A DNA stretch of 5,820 bases from Bacteroidales bacterium (GTDB lineage: Bacteria; Bacteroidota; Bacteroidia; Bacteroidales; UBA932): positions 1-5,820 of the forward strand of contig JAFROA010000085.1 in NCBI GenBank assembly GCA_017429885.1. The letters run 5' to 3'. The translations under genes were made by a program, and so were the position numbers. Positions 1-5,666 of the stretch are shown in pieces (the first letter of the stretch is position 1; each line of letters opens with the position of its first letter). Below the pieces are notes generated by a model, which saw nothing but the letters and a program-made list of their open reading frames with translations, was not told the DNA's origin and did no database searches.

Positions 1-988
1 GCTGCATATCGATGGCCTGGTCGTTCTCATCGATGATCTCAAGACCAAGAATAGTCTCAATGATATCCTCCAGGGTAACAATGCCCTCGAAACAACCGTA
101 CTCATCAATAATCAAAGCCATTTGCTCACGCTTCTTCAGGAGTTCCTCCCAGACCTTGCTGAGTGAATCCTCCTCATTGAAGAACGAGATCGGGCGTTTG
201 ATTTCCTTGAGCCTCTTGTCAAACTCATCGTCGGCAAGTCCCTCAAGCGCGTCAGAGAGAAGGATATAGCCGGTAATATATTCCGGAGAATCGCCGTAAA
301 CCGGGATCCTGGAATAATGGAGATACTGCTCGTTCTTGTAGAAGTTCTTCAAGGTCATGTTCTCCTGGGCAGTCATCGCCACTATCCTCGGCGTCATAGC
401 CTCGTAGGCGGGAACATTGTCCAGCTTCATTATATTCTGAATCACCTTGTTCTCGTCCGAGTCAATCACACCCTCTTCCACACCAATATTGGCCATCGCC
501 GTGACTTCTTCCCTGCTGACAACCGCCTCATCCTCATCCTTGGAAAGAAGCTTTCCGAGAAGGCCGGCCAAGAGCACCAGCGGATACATCAAGACGATCA
601 GGAGAGAGATCATCCTGGTTGCGAACCCCATAAGATGCTTCCAATAGGAGGTTCCTATGGTCTTGGGAGCAATCTCAGCGAAGACCAGGATAAGAAGCGT
701 CATTATGGCGGAAATGATTCCAAACCAAGTGCTTCCAAAGAGAATAGTGGCTTGGCGGCCAACTCCCGCGGCACCAATCGTGTTGGCGATGGTGTTTAGT
801 GACAGGATCGCGGCCAATGGCTTTTCCGTGTCGGTCTTGTATCTGAGGAACTTATCGGCAAGCTTGTACCCCTGCTCCTTCTTCATTGTGATAAAAGAGA
901 GAGGCGTGGACAGGAGTGTCGCCTCCAAGATGGAGCAAAGGAACGAGATACATAGGGTCCCGAAAAGGAAAGTCAACAGAAGCGCCAT
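1..988 (-). CDS. CNNM/CBS-domain membrane protein (hemolysin/CorC-like), 3' end cut by window edge
   Basis: The minus strand is open from ATG at 988 to the window edge, giving about 329 residues. Residues 1-150 are hydrophobic, with several membrane segments typical of the CNNM (DUF21) transmembrane domain, and include the polar stretch NTIANTIGAAGVG. A short acidic linker (SKDEDEAVVSREE) follows, then a cytoplasmic CBS pair from about 195 to 325, with SRIPVYGDSPEYITGYI, QMALIIDEYG and GIVTLEDIIETILGLEI. Related proteins are implicated in Na+-coupled Mg2+ or other divalent cation export; the name hemolysin is historical and not a supported function. The last visible residues (EIIDENDQAIDMQ) resemble the region just after the second CBS domain. 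In the CBS-only branch of this family the protein ends soon after, so probably only a short tail is missing. A C-terminal CorC/HlyC domain beyond the edge cannot be excluded. The ATG at 1004 is out of frame, so 988 is the start. The gene begins 58 bp after the receptor stop. Confidence 0.88.
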   Translation of the reverse strand, partial: MALLLTFLFGTLCISFLCSILEATLLSTPLSFITMKKEQGYKLADKFLRYKTDTEKPLAAILSLNTIANTIGAAGVGRQATILFGSTWFGIISAIMTLLILVFAEIAPKTIGTSYWKHLMGFATRMISLLIVLMYPLVLLAGLLGKLLSKDEDEAVVSREEVTAMANIGVEEGVIDSDENKVIQNIMKLDNVPAYEAMTPRIVAMTAQENMTLKNFYKNEQYLHYSRIPVYGDSPEYITGYILLSDALEGLADDEFDKRLKEIKRPISFFNEEDSLSKVWEELLKKREQMALIIDEYGCFEGIVTLEDIIETILGLEIIDENDQAIDMQ

Positions 989-993
989 AAAAA

Positions 994-1024
994 CGAATTA
1001 TCATGCGAATATAGCAATAATTCG
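994..1024. repeat. 8-bp perfect inverted repeat before the CNNM/CBS gene
   Basis: The arms CGAATTAT (994-1001) and ATAATTCG (1017-1024) are perfect inverted repeats around a 15-nt spacer. On the minus strand the structure ends 5 nt before the start codon at 988 and is followed by TTTTT, so it could be a weak terminator for the receptor gene. Only two of eight pairs in the stem are G-C. The spacer contains the promoter-like TATATTCG, so it could equally be an operator. The role is unproven. Confidence 0.4.
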
Positions 1025-1035
1025 ACGAATGGCAT
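1006..1035 (-). promoter_or_regulatory. possible Bacteroidota-type promoter of the CNNM/CBS gene
   Basis: On the minus strand TATATTCG (1013-1006) matches the Bacteroidota -7 consensus TAnnTTTG at all fixed positions but one. ATG (1035-1033), one mismatch from the -33 TTG, lies 19 nt upstream. Transcription would start close to 1000, leaving a leader of only about 10-12 nt. Such short signals occur by chance, so this is a weak call, supported mainly by position. Confidence 0.3.
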
Positions 1036-1046
1036 AATAATAAGTG

Positions 1047-3434
1047 TCAGAACTTTATCGACATCCCGCCCATGACGGAACGACCGGCCATCGGCACAAA
1101 TCCGATCTGGTAATAACGGTTGCTGTCCGGATGGTTATAGCCATCGAGAATCGATGAATAGACCCAACCGCTCGTGGCATACTTCCCATTGAAAATATTT
1201 CCTACCGATAGTGTAAGCTTCAGTTCCTCGACCATCAGCCTCGGCAGGCTCATCTTGTAGGAGATGTTGAAATCCGAGAAAGAGTATGCGGGGAGAGAGC
1301 GGTCAGCGTTGCCGGTGTTGTCCAGATACTGGCGGGATACATAATTCGTGTGCCAGACAGCCTCGAGCCCACCCGTGTGGAACCTTACGAAACCATTCAG
1401 GATAGCGGACGGGGAAAAAGCGAGAGGCGTGTCATCATAATGGATCGGCCTGAAAGAATCATCCCAGTCCTCGCTCGCCATCTCGGTGAAATCTTTCAAC
1501 TTATTGACACTCAATGCGGCATTGCCTTCCAACGAGAGTAACCTGACCGCATGATATGCAGCTGTGAGTTCAACTCCGGTCCGGAAAGATCTCTTTATGT
1601 TGGTGGTCAACGGCTCCCCTATCTCGCTCTGCTCCCCGGTCTGTACAAGTTGGTTGTCGTAATCCATATAATAAAGATTAGCGCCGGCCTGGAGCCTCTT
1701 CGATGTGAAGTTGTACCCTGCCTCATAGTCAAGCACACTCTCGGCCACGGGGAAAGGATACTTGAAGTTGTCGGTGAAATTATCCCTTTGCGGCTCCCTG
1801 TGACTCATTGCGGCAGAGGCGTAAATATGGTTGTAACCCTTCACCCAGCTGATTCCAATCTTCGGGTTGATGAAGTCATATTTCTCATCGATATCAAGCT
1901 CCTGATTATACCACCGATCACCTTCCTCGTAGAACTTGTCGTTGATTCCATCCGTTTTATAGCCCACGTGGCGATATTGTATATCTCCGAAAGCCTTCCA
2001 GTAATGGGCGAAAGAATATGTAGCCTTGACATATGCGCTTCCGTCGAATTTGGTGGCATCAGAGTCATAATACTGATAAGGTCCGCGAGCAAGGAAGGTG
2101 TCAGACATTCCCTGATCCTTAATGTAAGTCACATAGCCATAATGGTTTCCGTCAAAATTCTGAACAGAGAAACCACCAACCAGATCCAAGGCGTCGGAAT
2201 TATATCTGACGCTCCCGACAACTCCGTATGTGTCCTGACCGAGGCCTTTGCGGCGGACAAAATCTGTTTTCTTAACCCCGGGATAAGTCAAGCCGAACTT
2301 CTTAGGCTTATTGTCCGGGCGGAACTCCTCGTAGTAGCCATGACCATGGGTGTAATGCGCTGACACGCTGGCATCCCATCCTTCTCCAAGGCCGAAAGAG
2401 GCCGAGAGGATATTGTGGTCCTGCCAGAAATTATCCGTGGTTTTAGGCCAATAAGAGCCGTCTCGCATCTTGTAGCGTGCCATGGAATACTTACCGTCAG
2501 AATCTGTCACGAACAAACCATCAGATCCCGTAACCAGATATTCATAGAGGCTGTTGAAACGACCGAGCCCGACCTCACACATGTCTTTGTAGGTCTTGAT
2601 GCCAGTTGTTGTGGCGTAACTCCAAGAACCATCATCGTAGCTTCCGTCCATCAGACTATAGTCGCCGTTGCCCGCCGTCACTCCATTCCAGGCCTGACCT
2701 GTCTGCTCGTAGTTTCCTATATTCCTGTACCTCAAGATGAATCCTCTTCCAAGCCACGTCAGTCCCCCATACCATGATCCTGACTTTCCGGCGGTTCCAT
2801 GGATATACCCGTCAGTTCCTGTGGTGTGGAAGGATGCGTCTGCACTGAGGTGATTGCCCAACAAACCCGAGGAAATAGATATACCCGTATTATATGTATT
2901 GAAACTGCCGTAGGAGGCGTCTAACGTGACGGATGGGTCATACGAGATAGCCTTGGTTCGAAGAGCTACACTACCACCGAAAGCGCCGTCTCCATTAGTT
3001 GAGGTACCCACTCCCCTCTGGATCTGCACACTCTCAAGGAAATGGCTGTAGCTATTCATGTTAGCCCAGAAAACAGCCTGGTCCTCAGGAGAATTGAGGG
3101 GCACTCCGTCGATGGTCACGTTAATCCTGGAATCCCCCGCACCTCTAATCCGCAGATACGTGGTTCCAGTCCCTACACCGTTCTCGCTCCATGACAGGAC
3201 ACCAGGTGTTCCGGAGAGGAGGAAAGGCAGTTCTTTCCCGCTCACAGAGAAGTCCTTGAGGGATTCACGGTTTACATTAGAGACAGCGAACGGCGCATTT
3301 TTGGATGCCCTGACCCCTTGGACCACAGATGCTTCCAATGCCTCGACTTTGGAGGTGTCACGCTCCTGGGCGGCCATTACGCCGCAAGCCATGATGGCGG
3401 CCGAGAACGCCGCGAAAAAAGAAAAAACTCGCAT
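1047..3434 (-). CDS. TonB-dependent outer-membrane receptor, thiamine-regulated (Omr1-like)
   Basis: A 795-residue TonB-dependent receptor. A signal peptide (MRVFSFFAAFSAAIMACGVMA) probably ends near AAQERD. The segment after it (VEALEASVV) may include the TonB box. The plug domain spans about residues 45-155, with LPFLLSGTPGV, LRIRGAGDSRINVTIDGVPL, FLESVQIQRGVGTS and GAFGGSVALRT. The rest is a barrel rich in Tyr and Trp, ending SVMGGMSIKF with the C-terminal Phe typical of outer-membrane barrels. The length is normal for a receptor with no N-terminal carboxypeptidase-like or STN domain, and there is no adjacent SusD-like partner, which argues against a glycan system. The TPP riboswitch directly upstream is the substrate evidence: TPP-regulated receptors of Bacteroidota (called Omr1) are linked to thiamine uptake. 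I infer TonB-powered import of thiamine or a precursor into the periplasm; the inner-membrane carrier is not in this window. The start at 3434 is favoured by the signal peptide, and the ATG lies inside a hairpin. Confidence 0.93.
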   Translation of the reverse strand: MRVFSFFAAFSAAIMACGVMAAQERDTSKVEALEASVVQGVRASKNAPFAVSNVNRESLKDFSVSGKELPFLLSGTPGVLSWSENGVGTGTTYLRIRGAGDSRINVTIDGVPLNSPEDQAVFWANMNSYSHFLESVQIQRGVGTSTNGDGAFGGSVALRTKAISYDPSVTLDASYGSFNTYNTGISISSGLLGNHLSADASFHTTGTDGYIHGTAGKSGSWYGGLTWLGRGFILRYRNIGNYEQTGQAWNGVTAGNGDYSLMDGSYDDGSWSYATTTGIKTYKDMCEVGLGRFNSLYEYLVTGSDGLFVTDSDGKYSMARYKMRDGSYWPKTTDNFWQDHNILSASFGLGEGWDASVSAHYTHGHGYYEEFRPDNKPKKFGLTYPGVKKTDFVRRKGLGQDTYGVVGSVRYNSDALDLVGGFSVQNFDGNHYGYVTYIKDQGMSDTFLARGPYQYYDSDATKFDGSAYVKATYSFAHYWKAFGDIQYRHVGYKTDGINDKFYEEGDRWYNQELDIDEKYDFINPKIGISWVKGYNHIYASAAMSHREPQRDNFTDNFKYPFPVAESVLDYEAGYNFTSKRLQAGANLYYMDYDNQLVQTGEQSEIGEPLTTNIKRSFRTGVELTAAYHAVRLLSLEGNAALSVNKLKDFTEMASEDWDDSFRPIHYDDTPLAFSPSAILNGFVRFHTGGLEAVWHTNYVSRQYLDNTGNADRSLPAYSFSDFNISYKMSLPRLMVEELKLTLSVGNIFNGKYATSGWVYSSILDGYNHPDSNRYYQIGFVPMAGRSVMGGMSIKF

Positions 3435-3454
3435 AATAATTATATTTATGCGAG
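3428..3454 (-). promoter_or_regulatory. start-codon hairpin of the receptor gene (possible riboswitch expression platform)
   Basis: On the minus strand CUCGCAUAA (3454-3446), a 9-nt A/U loop (3445-3437) and UUAUGCGAG (3436-3428) form a perfect 9-bp stem. The receptor AUG (3434-3432) lies in the 3' arm, so folding would hide the initiation site. It sits about 25 nt after the TPP aptamer, where an expression platform is expected. There is no T tract immediately after the stem (the run of T is inside the coding sequence), which favours translational control over termination. The inverted repeat is seen directly; the regulatory role is inferred. Confidence 0.6.
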
Positions 3455-3477
3455 GGACACGCCTATTTGGCGCTTAT

Positions 3478-3564
3478 GAGATTACGCTTCCCTTCGGCGG
3501 CATTACCCGCATCAGGTTCAATGGGTCTGATCTCAACCAGGACTTCTCCCGGTACCCCCGCTTT
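3478..3564 (-). ncRNA. TPP riboswitch (THI element) aptamer
   Basis: The minus strand carries the conserved TPP aptamer blocks in order. GGGGGUACC opens P2. The P3 hairpin CCGGGA-GAAG-UCCUGG (3552-3537) is followed by UUGAGA (3536-3531, consensus CUGAGA). Next come the closing P2 strand AGACCC, UUGAACCUGA, the P5 hairpin GCGG-GUAAUG-CCGC (within 3511-3496), and the terminal CGAAGGGAA. These include the pyrimidine-sensing UGAGA and the diphosphate-side GAACCUGAU/GGGUAAUGCC elements that define the class. P1 is not obvious: bases flanking the core pair poorly, so the outer boundaries are approximate. It binds thiamine diphosphate and normally lowers expression of the downstream gene when thiamine is plentiful. 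Here that gene is the TonB-dependent receptor. Confidence 0.95.
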
Positions 3565-3573
3565 TTCTGTACG

Positions 3574-3581
3574 CGAATATA
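3574..3581 (-). promoter_or_regulatory. possible -7 element of the riboswitch/receptor transcript
   Basis: TATATTCG on the minus strand (3581-3574) matches TAnnTTTG except at one position and directly abuts the stop codon of the cyclotransferase gene (3584-3582). A start about 7 nt downstream would fall near 3568, immediately before the aptamer, which is the geometry expected of a riboswitch promoter. No convincing TTG lies 19-21 nt upstream (nearest is GTG or TGG), so the call is weak. Confidence 0.35.
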
Positions 3582-4358
3582 CTATTTTTTCTCCACAAGT
3601 TCCACTTCGTAGAGACGTTTCCAGTATTTCCCCGTCAGATATATCTTCTTAGTCTCAGGATTATAGGCGATCCCGTTAAGCACATCTGTGTACTCATCCC
3701 TCAGATGCCTTGGAAGAAGCCCCGAACAGTCGATCGTAGCCTCGACATTGCCCGTCTCCGGATTGATGATGACTATCATGTCAGTCATGTAGACATTCGC
3801 CCAAATCTTCCCGTCAACCCACTCAAGCTCATTGAGTTGCGTTAATGGTCTGCCATTCATCTTCACTTGAAGGGCCTTCTGCTGCCGGAACTGGCCATCA
3901 AGCCAATACAACCTTGATGACCCGTCGCTGGCTATCAGGTTTTTACCATCTGTGGTCAAACCCCATCCTTCTCGGGGATAGCTGTATGTTTGCTTGTATT
4001 CCAGGGTGGCTGCGTCGTAGATGAAAGCCACTTTCTCACGCCATGTCAGGATGTAGATATTCCCATCCAACTCAGCCGATCCCTCGCAGAAATACTTACG
4101 GGCGAAGCTGAATTTTTTAATAGCCTTGCCAGTGGTGGGATCTACAAGCCTCAAAGTTGACTCCCCATACTGTCCCGTGGTCTCTATCATCTTGTCGCCC
4201 TGGAAAAACAACCCCTGGGTATAGGACATCTCGTCGTGGGGATATTCCTTAACGACCTTGACCTTGTATTGCCGGACCTTCGCGCTCGCGCACGAGGAAA
4301 GCGCCAAGGTCATGGCAGCTAAAACACATAGTATCAACAATTTCCTGTTCATCACCAT
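3582..4358 (-). CDS. glutaminyl-peptide cyclotransferase (plant/bacterial type), predicted lipoprotein
   Basis: A 258-residue protein of the glutamine cyclotransferase family (Pfam Glu_cyclase_2), the five-bladed beta-propeller type known from papaya. It converts N-terminal glutamine of peptides or proteins to pyroglutamate with release of ammonia. Family blocks visible in order are SYTQGLFF, IETTGQYGEST, CEGSAELDGNIYILTWRE, YPREGWGLTTDG, LTQLNELEWVDGKIWANVY, LNGIAYNPETKKIYLTGKYW and KRLYEVEL. From memory of the papaya enzyme, the active-site Glu, Asn and Lys should map to CEGS, LNEL and TGK; all three are present. The N-terminus (NRKLLILCVLAAMTLALSSC) is a lipoprotein signal with lipobox LSSC, so the enzyme probably acts outside the cytoplasm, anchored to a membrane. 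The start at 4358 gives MVMNRK; ATG at 4352 (MNRK) is equally good. It follows menG by 37 bp and is probably cotranscribed. Its in vivo substrates are unknown. Confidence 0.9.
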   Translation of the reverse strand: MVMNRKLLILCVLAAMTLALSSCASAKVRQYKVKVVKEYPHDEMSYTQGLFFQGDKMIETTGQYGESTLRLVDPTTGKAIKKFSFARKYFCEGSAELDGNIYILTWREKVAFIYDAATLEYKQTYSYPREGWGLTTDGKNLIASDGSSRLYWLDGQFRQQKALQVKMNGRPLTQLNELEWVDGKIWANVYMTDMIVIINPETGNVEATIDCSGLLPRHLRDEYTDVLNGIAYNPETKKIYLTGKYWKRLYEVELVEKK

Positions 4359-4395
4359 CTCAATCTCGTATCCAGGTTGTAAATTTAATCAAAAA

Positions 4396-5106
4396 TCACT
4401 CCATGTTGTTCTTCGCGCCACAGTACATTCGGCAGATCCCGAAGGTGAACGCCTTGTGGGTAACGTTCGTAAAGCCAGCCTGACGCATCTGCTCCATGAA
4501 CTCCTTCTTGCCGGGAAATGCCTTGACCGAAGCCGGGAGATAAGCATATGCGGCCTTATCGCCTGAGACCTTACCCCCGATTATCGGGAGAATCCTAAGG
4601 AAATAAAGGTCATAAAACCAGCGGATGACTCTATTCTCAGGTCTTGACAACTCAAGGATAACGAGCCTGCCTCCCGGCTTGAGAACCCTGAGAGCTTCCC
4701 GAAGTCCCTTATCCCTGTTCTCGAAATTCCTAATTCCGAAAGCATTGACGACACGGTCAAAAGACCCATCAGGAAAGCTTAAATCCTCCCCGTCTCCAAT
4801 CTGTGCCGAAATAACACTTTCCAGCTTGTTTTTCAACACCTTCTGACGCATTACCTCAAGCATTTCATTGGATATGTCAATCCCAATGACGCTCCCCTTT
4901 CCAATCGCTTTGGCGATAGCTATTGAGAAGTCACCTGTGCCGCATGCCACATCGAGTACCCGCGGATTCTCTCCGGCGTCGACAATCTTCTTGAGTGCCT
5001 TTCGTCTCCATATCTTGTCGATGGAAAGGGACAAGACATGGTTCAGGGAGTCATAGTCCTTGGCTATGCTGTCGAACATTCCCTCAATCTTCTCTTTTGA
5101 TGGCAT
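4396..5106 (-). CDS. menG: demethylmenaquinone methyltransferase (UbiE/MenG family)
   Basis: A 236-residue SAM-dependent methyltransferase of the UbiE/MenG family, close to the usual 230-250 residues. It catalyses the last step of menaquinone synthesis, methylation of demethylmenaquinone at the inner face of the cytoplasmic membrane. Visible motifs are the family N-terminus IEGMFDSIAKDYDSLNHVLS followed by IDKIWRRKALK, SAM motif I VLDVACGTGDF (about 49-59), the acidic end of strand 2 in VIGIDISNEML, FDRVVNAFGIRNF, and post-motif LRVLKPGGRLVILELSRP. The quinone-methyltransferase signature continues through FYDLYFLRILPIIGG and YAYLPASVKAFPGK. Bacteroidota use menaquinone, so menG is preferred over ubiE. 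A palindromic TAAATTTA (5137-5130) could be the -7 element of its promoter, but no TTG is properly spaced. It is divergent from rnpB and lies just upstream of the cyclotransferase gene. Confidence 0.95.
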   Translation of the reverse strand: MPSKEKIEGMFDSIAKDYDSLNHVLSLSIDKIWRRKALKKIVDAGENPRVLDVACGTGDFSIAIAKAIGKGSVIGIDISNEMLEVMRQKVLKNKLESVISAQIGDGEDLSFPDGSFDRVVNAFGIRNFENRDKGLREALRVLKPGGRLVILELSRPENRVIRWFYDLYFLRILPIIGGKVSGDKAAYAYLPASVKAFPGKKEFMEQMRQAGFTNVTHKAFTFGICRMYCGAKNNME

Positions 5107-5191
5107 AAAGGAAAAACGCTATGAATTTCTAAATTTAGTCATTTTTCCACGATTGACCGCCTCCCGACGAAAAAACTTACCCGGCACGGGA

Positions 5192-5222
5192 TTGTGGCCG
5201 TGAATTCTTTTTGTTAAATTCG
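5192..5222 (+). promoter_or_regulatory. Bacteroidota-type promoter of rnpB
   Basis: TTG (5192-5194), a 20-nt spacer, then TAAATTCG (5215-5222) matches the Bacteroidota TTG-n19-21-TAnnTTTG arrangement with one mismatch. A start about 7-10 nt downstream lies near 5230-5233, just before the P1 helix of the RNase P RNA at 5236. A small inverted repeat, CACGG (5185-5189) and CCGTG (5198-5202), overlaps the -33 element. Its significance is unknown. Confidence 0.65.
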
Positions 5223-5232
5223 CGGCACATTA

Positions 5233-5550
5233 GACAGGTGGGGCGATCCGCCGCGCCTTGGGATTCGTCCCGTGGTGAGGAAAGTCCGGACAGGTCAGGG
5301 CACCCTGCTGGGGAAAGCCCAGGCGGGAGAGATCTCGCGCAGCCGTGACAGAAAACAACCGCCGCAAGGCAAGGGTGAAAACGTGAGGTAAGAGCTCACG
5401 ACGCCGTGTTGGCGACAACCGGCGGGCACGGCACCAGGGCCTGCAAAACCAAATATACTGGCAGATGAGGGCTGCCCGTCCGATGCCAGGGGGTAGGTCG
5501 CGAAGATAAATGGCGGATTTAAAAACAGAAACCGGCTTACGGCCCCACCT
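5233..5550 (+). ncRNA. rnpB: RNase P RNA (bacterial type A)
   Basis: This is the catalytic RNA of ribonuclease P, which removes 5' leaders from pre-tRNAs with the protein subunit RnpA. The universal 5' P4-region block GAGGAAAGTCCGGAC is at 5277-5291. Its 3' partner ACAGAAACCGGCTTA is at 5525-5539. The P11/P12 region has GTGAGGTAAGAGCTCAC (5383-5399). P1 is a perfect 9-bp helix of AGGTGGGGC (5236-5244) with GCCCCACCT (5542-5550). The order and spacing fit a complete molecule of about 315 nt. Exact ends are set here by P1 and the upstream promoter; the mature 5' end could be a few bases off. It is divergent from menG. Confidence 0.96.
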
Positions 5551-5556
5551 TTTTTT
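5542..5556 (+). terminator. possible intrinsic terminator using the P1 3' strand of rnpB
   Basis: The 3' strand of the P1 helix (5542-5550) ends in a run of seven T (5550-5556). The RNA may therefore end just after its own closing helix. P1 is a long-range helix rather than a local hairpin and may form too late to act as a classical terminator, so this is uncertain. Confidence 0.4.
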
Positions 5557-5617
5557 ATAATCCAGTTCATAACGTTTGCAGTATAAGCCAAGTGCCATTA
5601 TCGCATCCTCAGACCGT

Positions 5618-5648
5618 TTGCTTTATTGGTAAAAAGTTGTTTTATTTG
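5618..5648 (+). promoter_or_regulatory. possible Bacteroidota-type promoter of the right-edge lipoprotein gene
   Basis: TTG (5618-5620), a 20-nt spacer and TTTATTTG (5641-5648) match TTG-n19-21-TAnnTTTG with one mismatch. The predicted start near 5655-5658 would leave a leader of about 10 nt before the ATG at 5667. The spacing equals that of the rnpB promoter. The rest of 5557-5666 is A+T-rich and shows nothing else I can name. Confidence 0.45.
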
Positions 5649-5666
5649 TAATAATAGATTCCAATT

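Noticed and set aside
317..1037. Plus-strand open frames of 160 and 126 codons
   Set aside because: They are antisense to the well-supported CNNM/CBS gene and encode no recognisable protein.
1551..2363. A 270-codon open frame on the plus strand
   Set aside because: It lies wholly antisense to the receptor gene, has no recognisable domain or start signals, and is explained by codon bias in the true gene. The other plus-strand frames inside 1047-3434 are rejected for the same reason.
3058..3612. Plus-strand open frame of 184 codons across the receptor start and riboswitch
   Set aside because: It crosses the TPP aptamer and the receptor signal-peptide region in antisense and shows no protein family features.
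3582..5106. A functional link between thiamine uptake and menaquinone synthesis, because MenD uses thiamine diphosphate
   Set aside because: The only evidence is adjacency of menG to a TPP-regulated gene. MenG itself does not use thiamine, and the aptamer lies downstream of menG, not in its leader.
5129..5138. Palindrome CTAAATTTAG upstream of menG as a regulator site
   Set aside because: A short A/T palindrome is common by chance. A similar TAAATTTA occurs at 4380-4387 before the cyclotransferase gene, and neither has a properly spaced -33 TTG.
5185..5202. Small inverted repeat CACGG/CCGTG in the menG-rnpB gap as an operator
   Set aside because: Five base pairs with an 8-nt loop in a G+C-rich stretch is expected by chance. 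It is noted only as context for the rnpB promoter.
5230..5598. Minus-strand open frames of 122 and 98 codons over 5230-5598
   Set aside because: They run antisense through rnpB, whose conserved RNA blocks explain the sequence. The peptides are Arg/Pro-rich without domain character.
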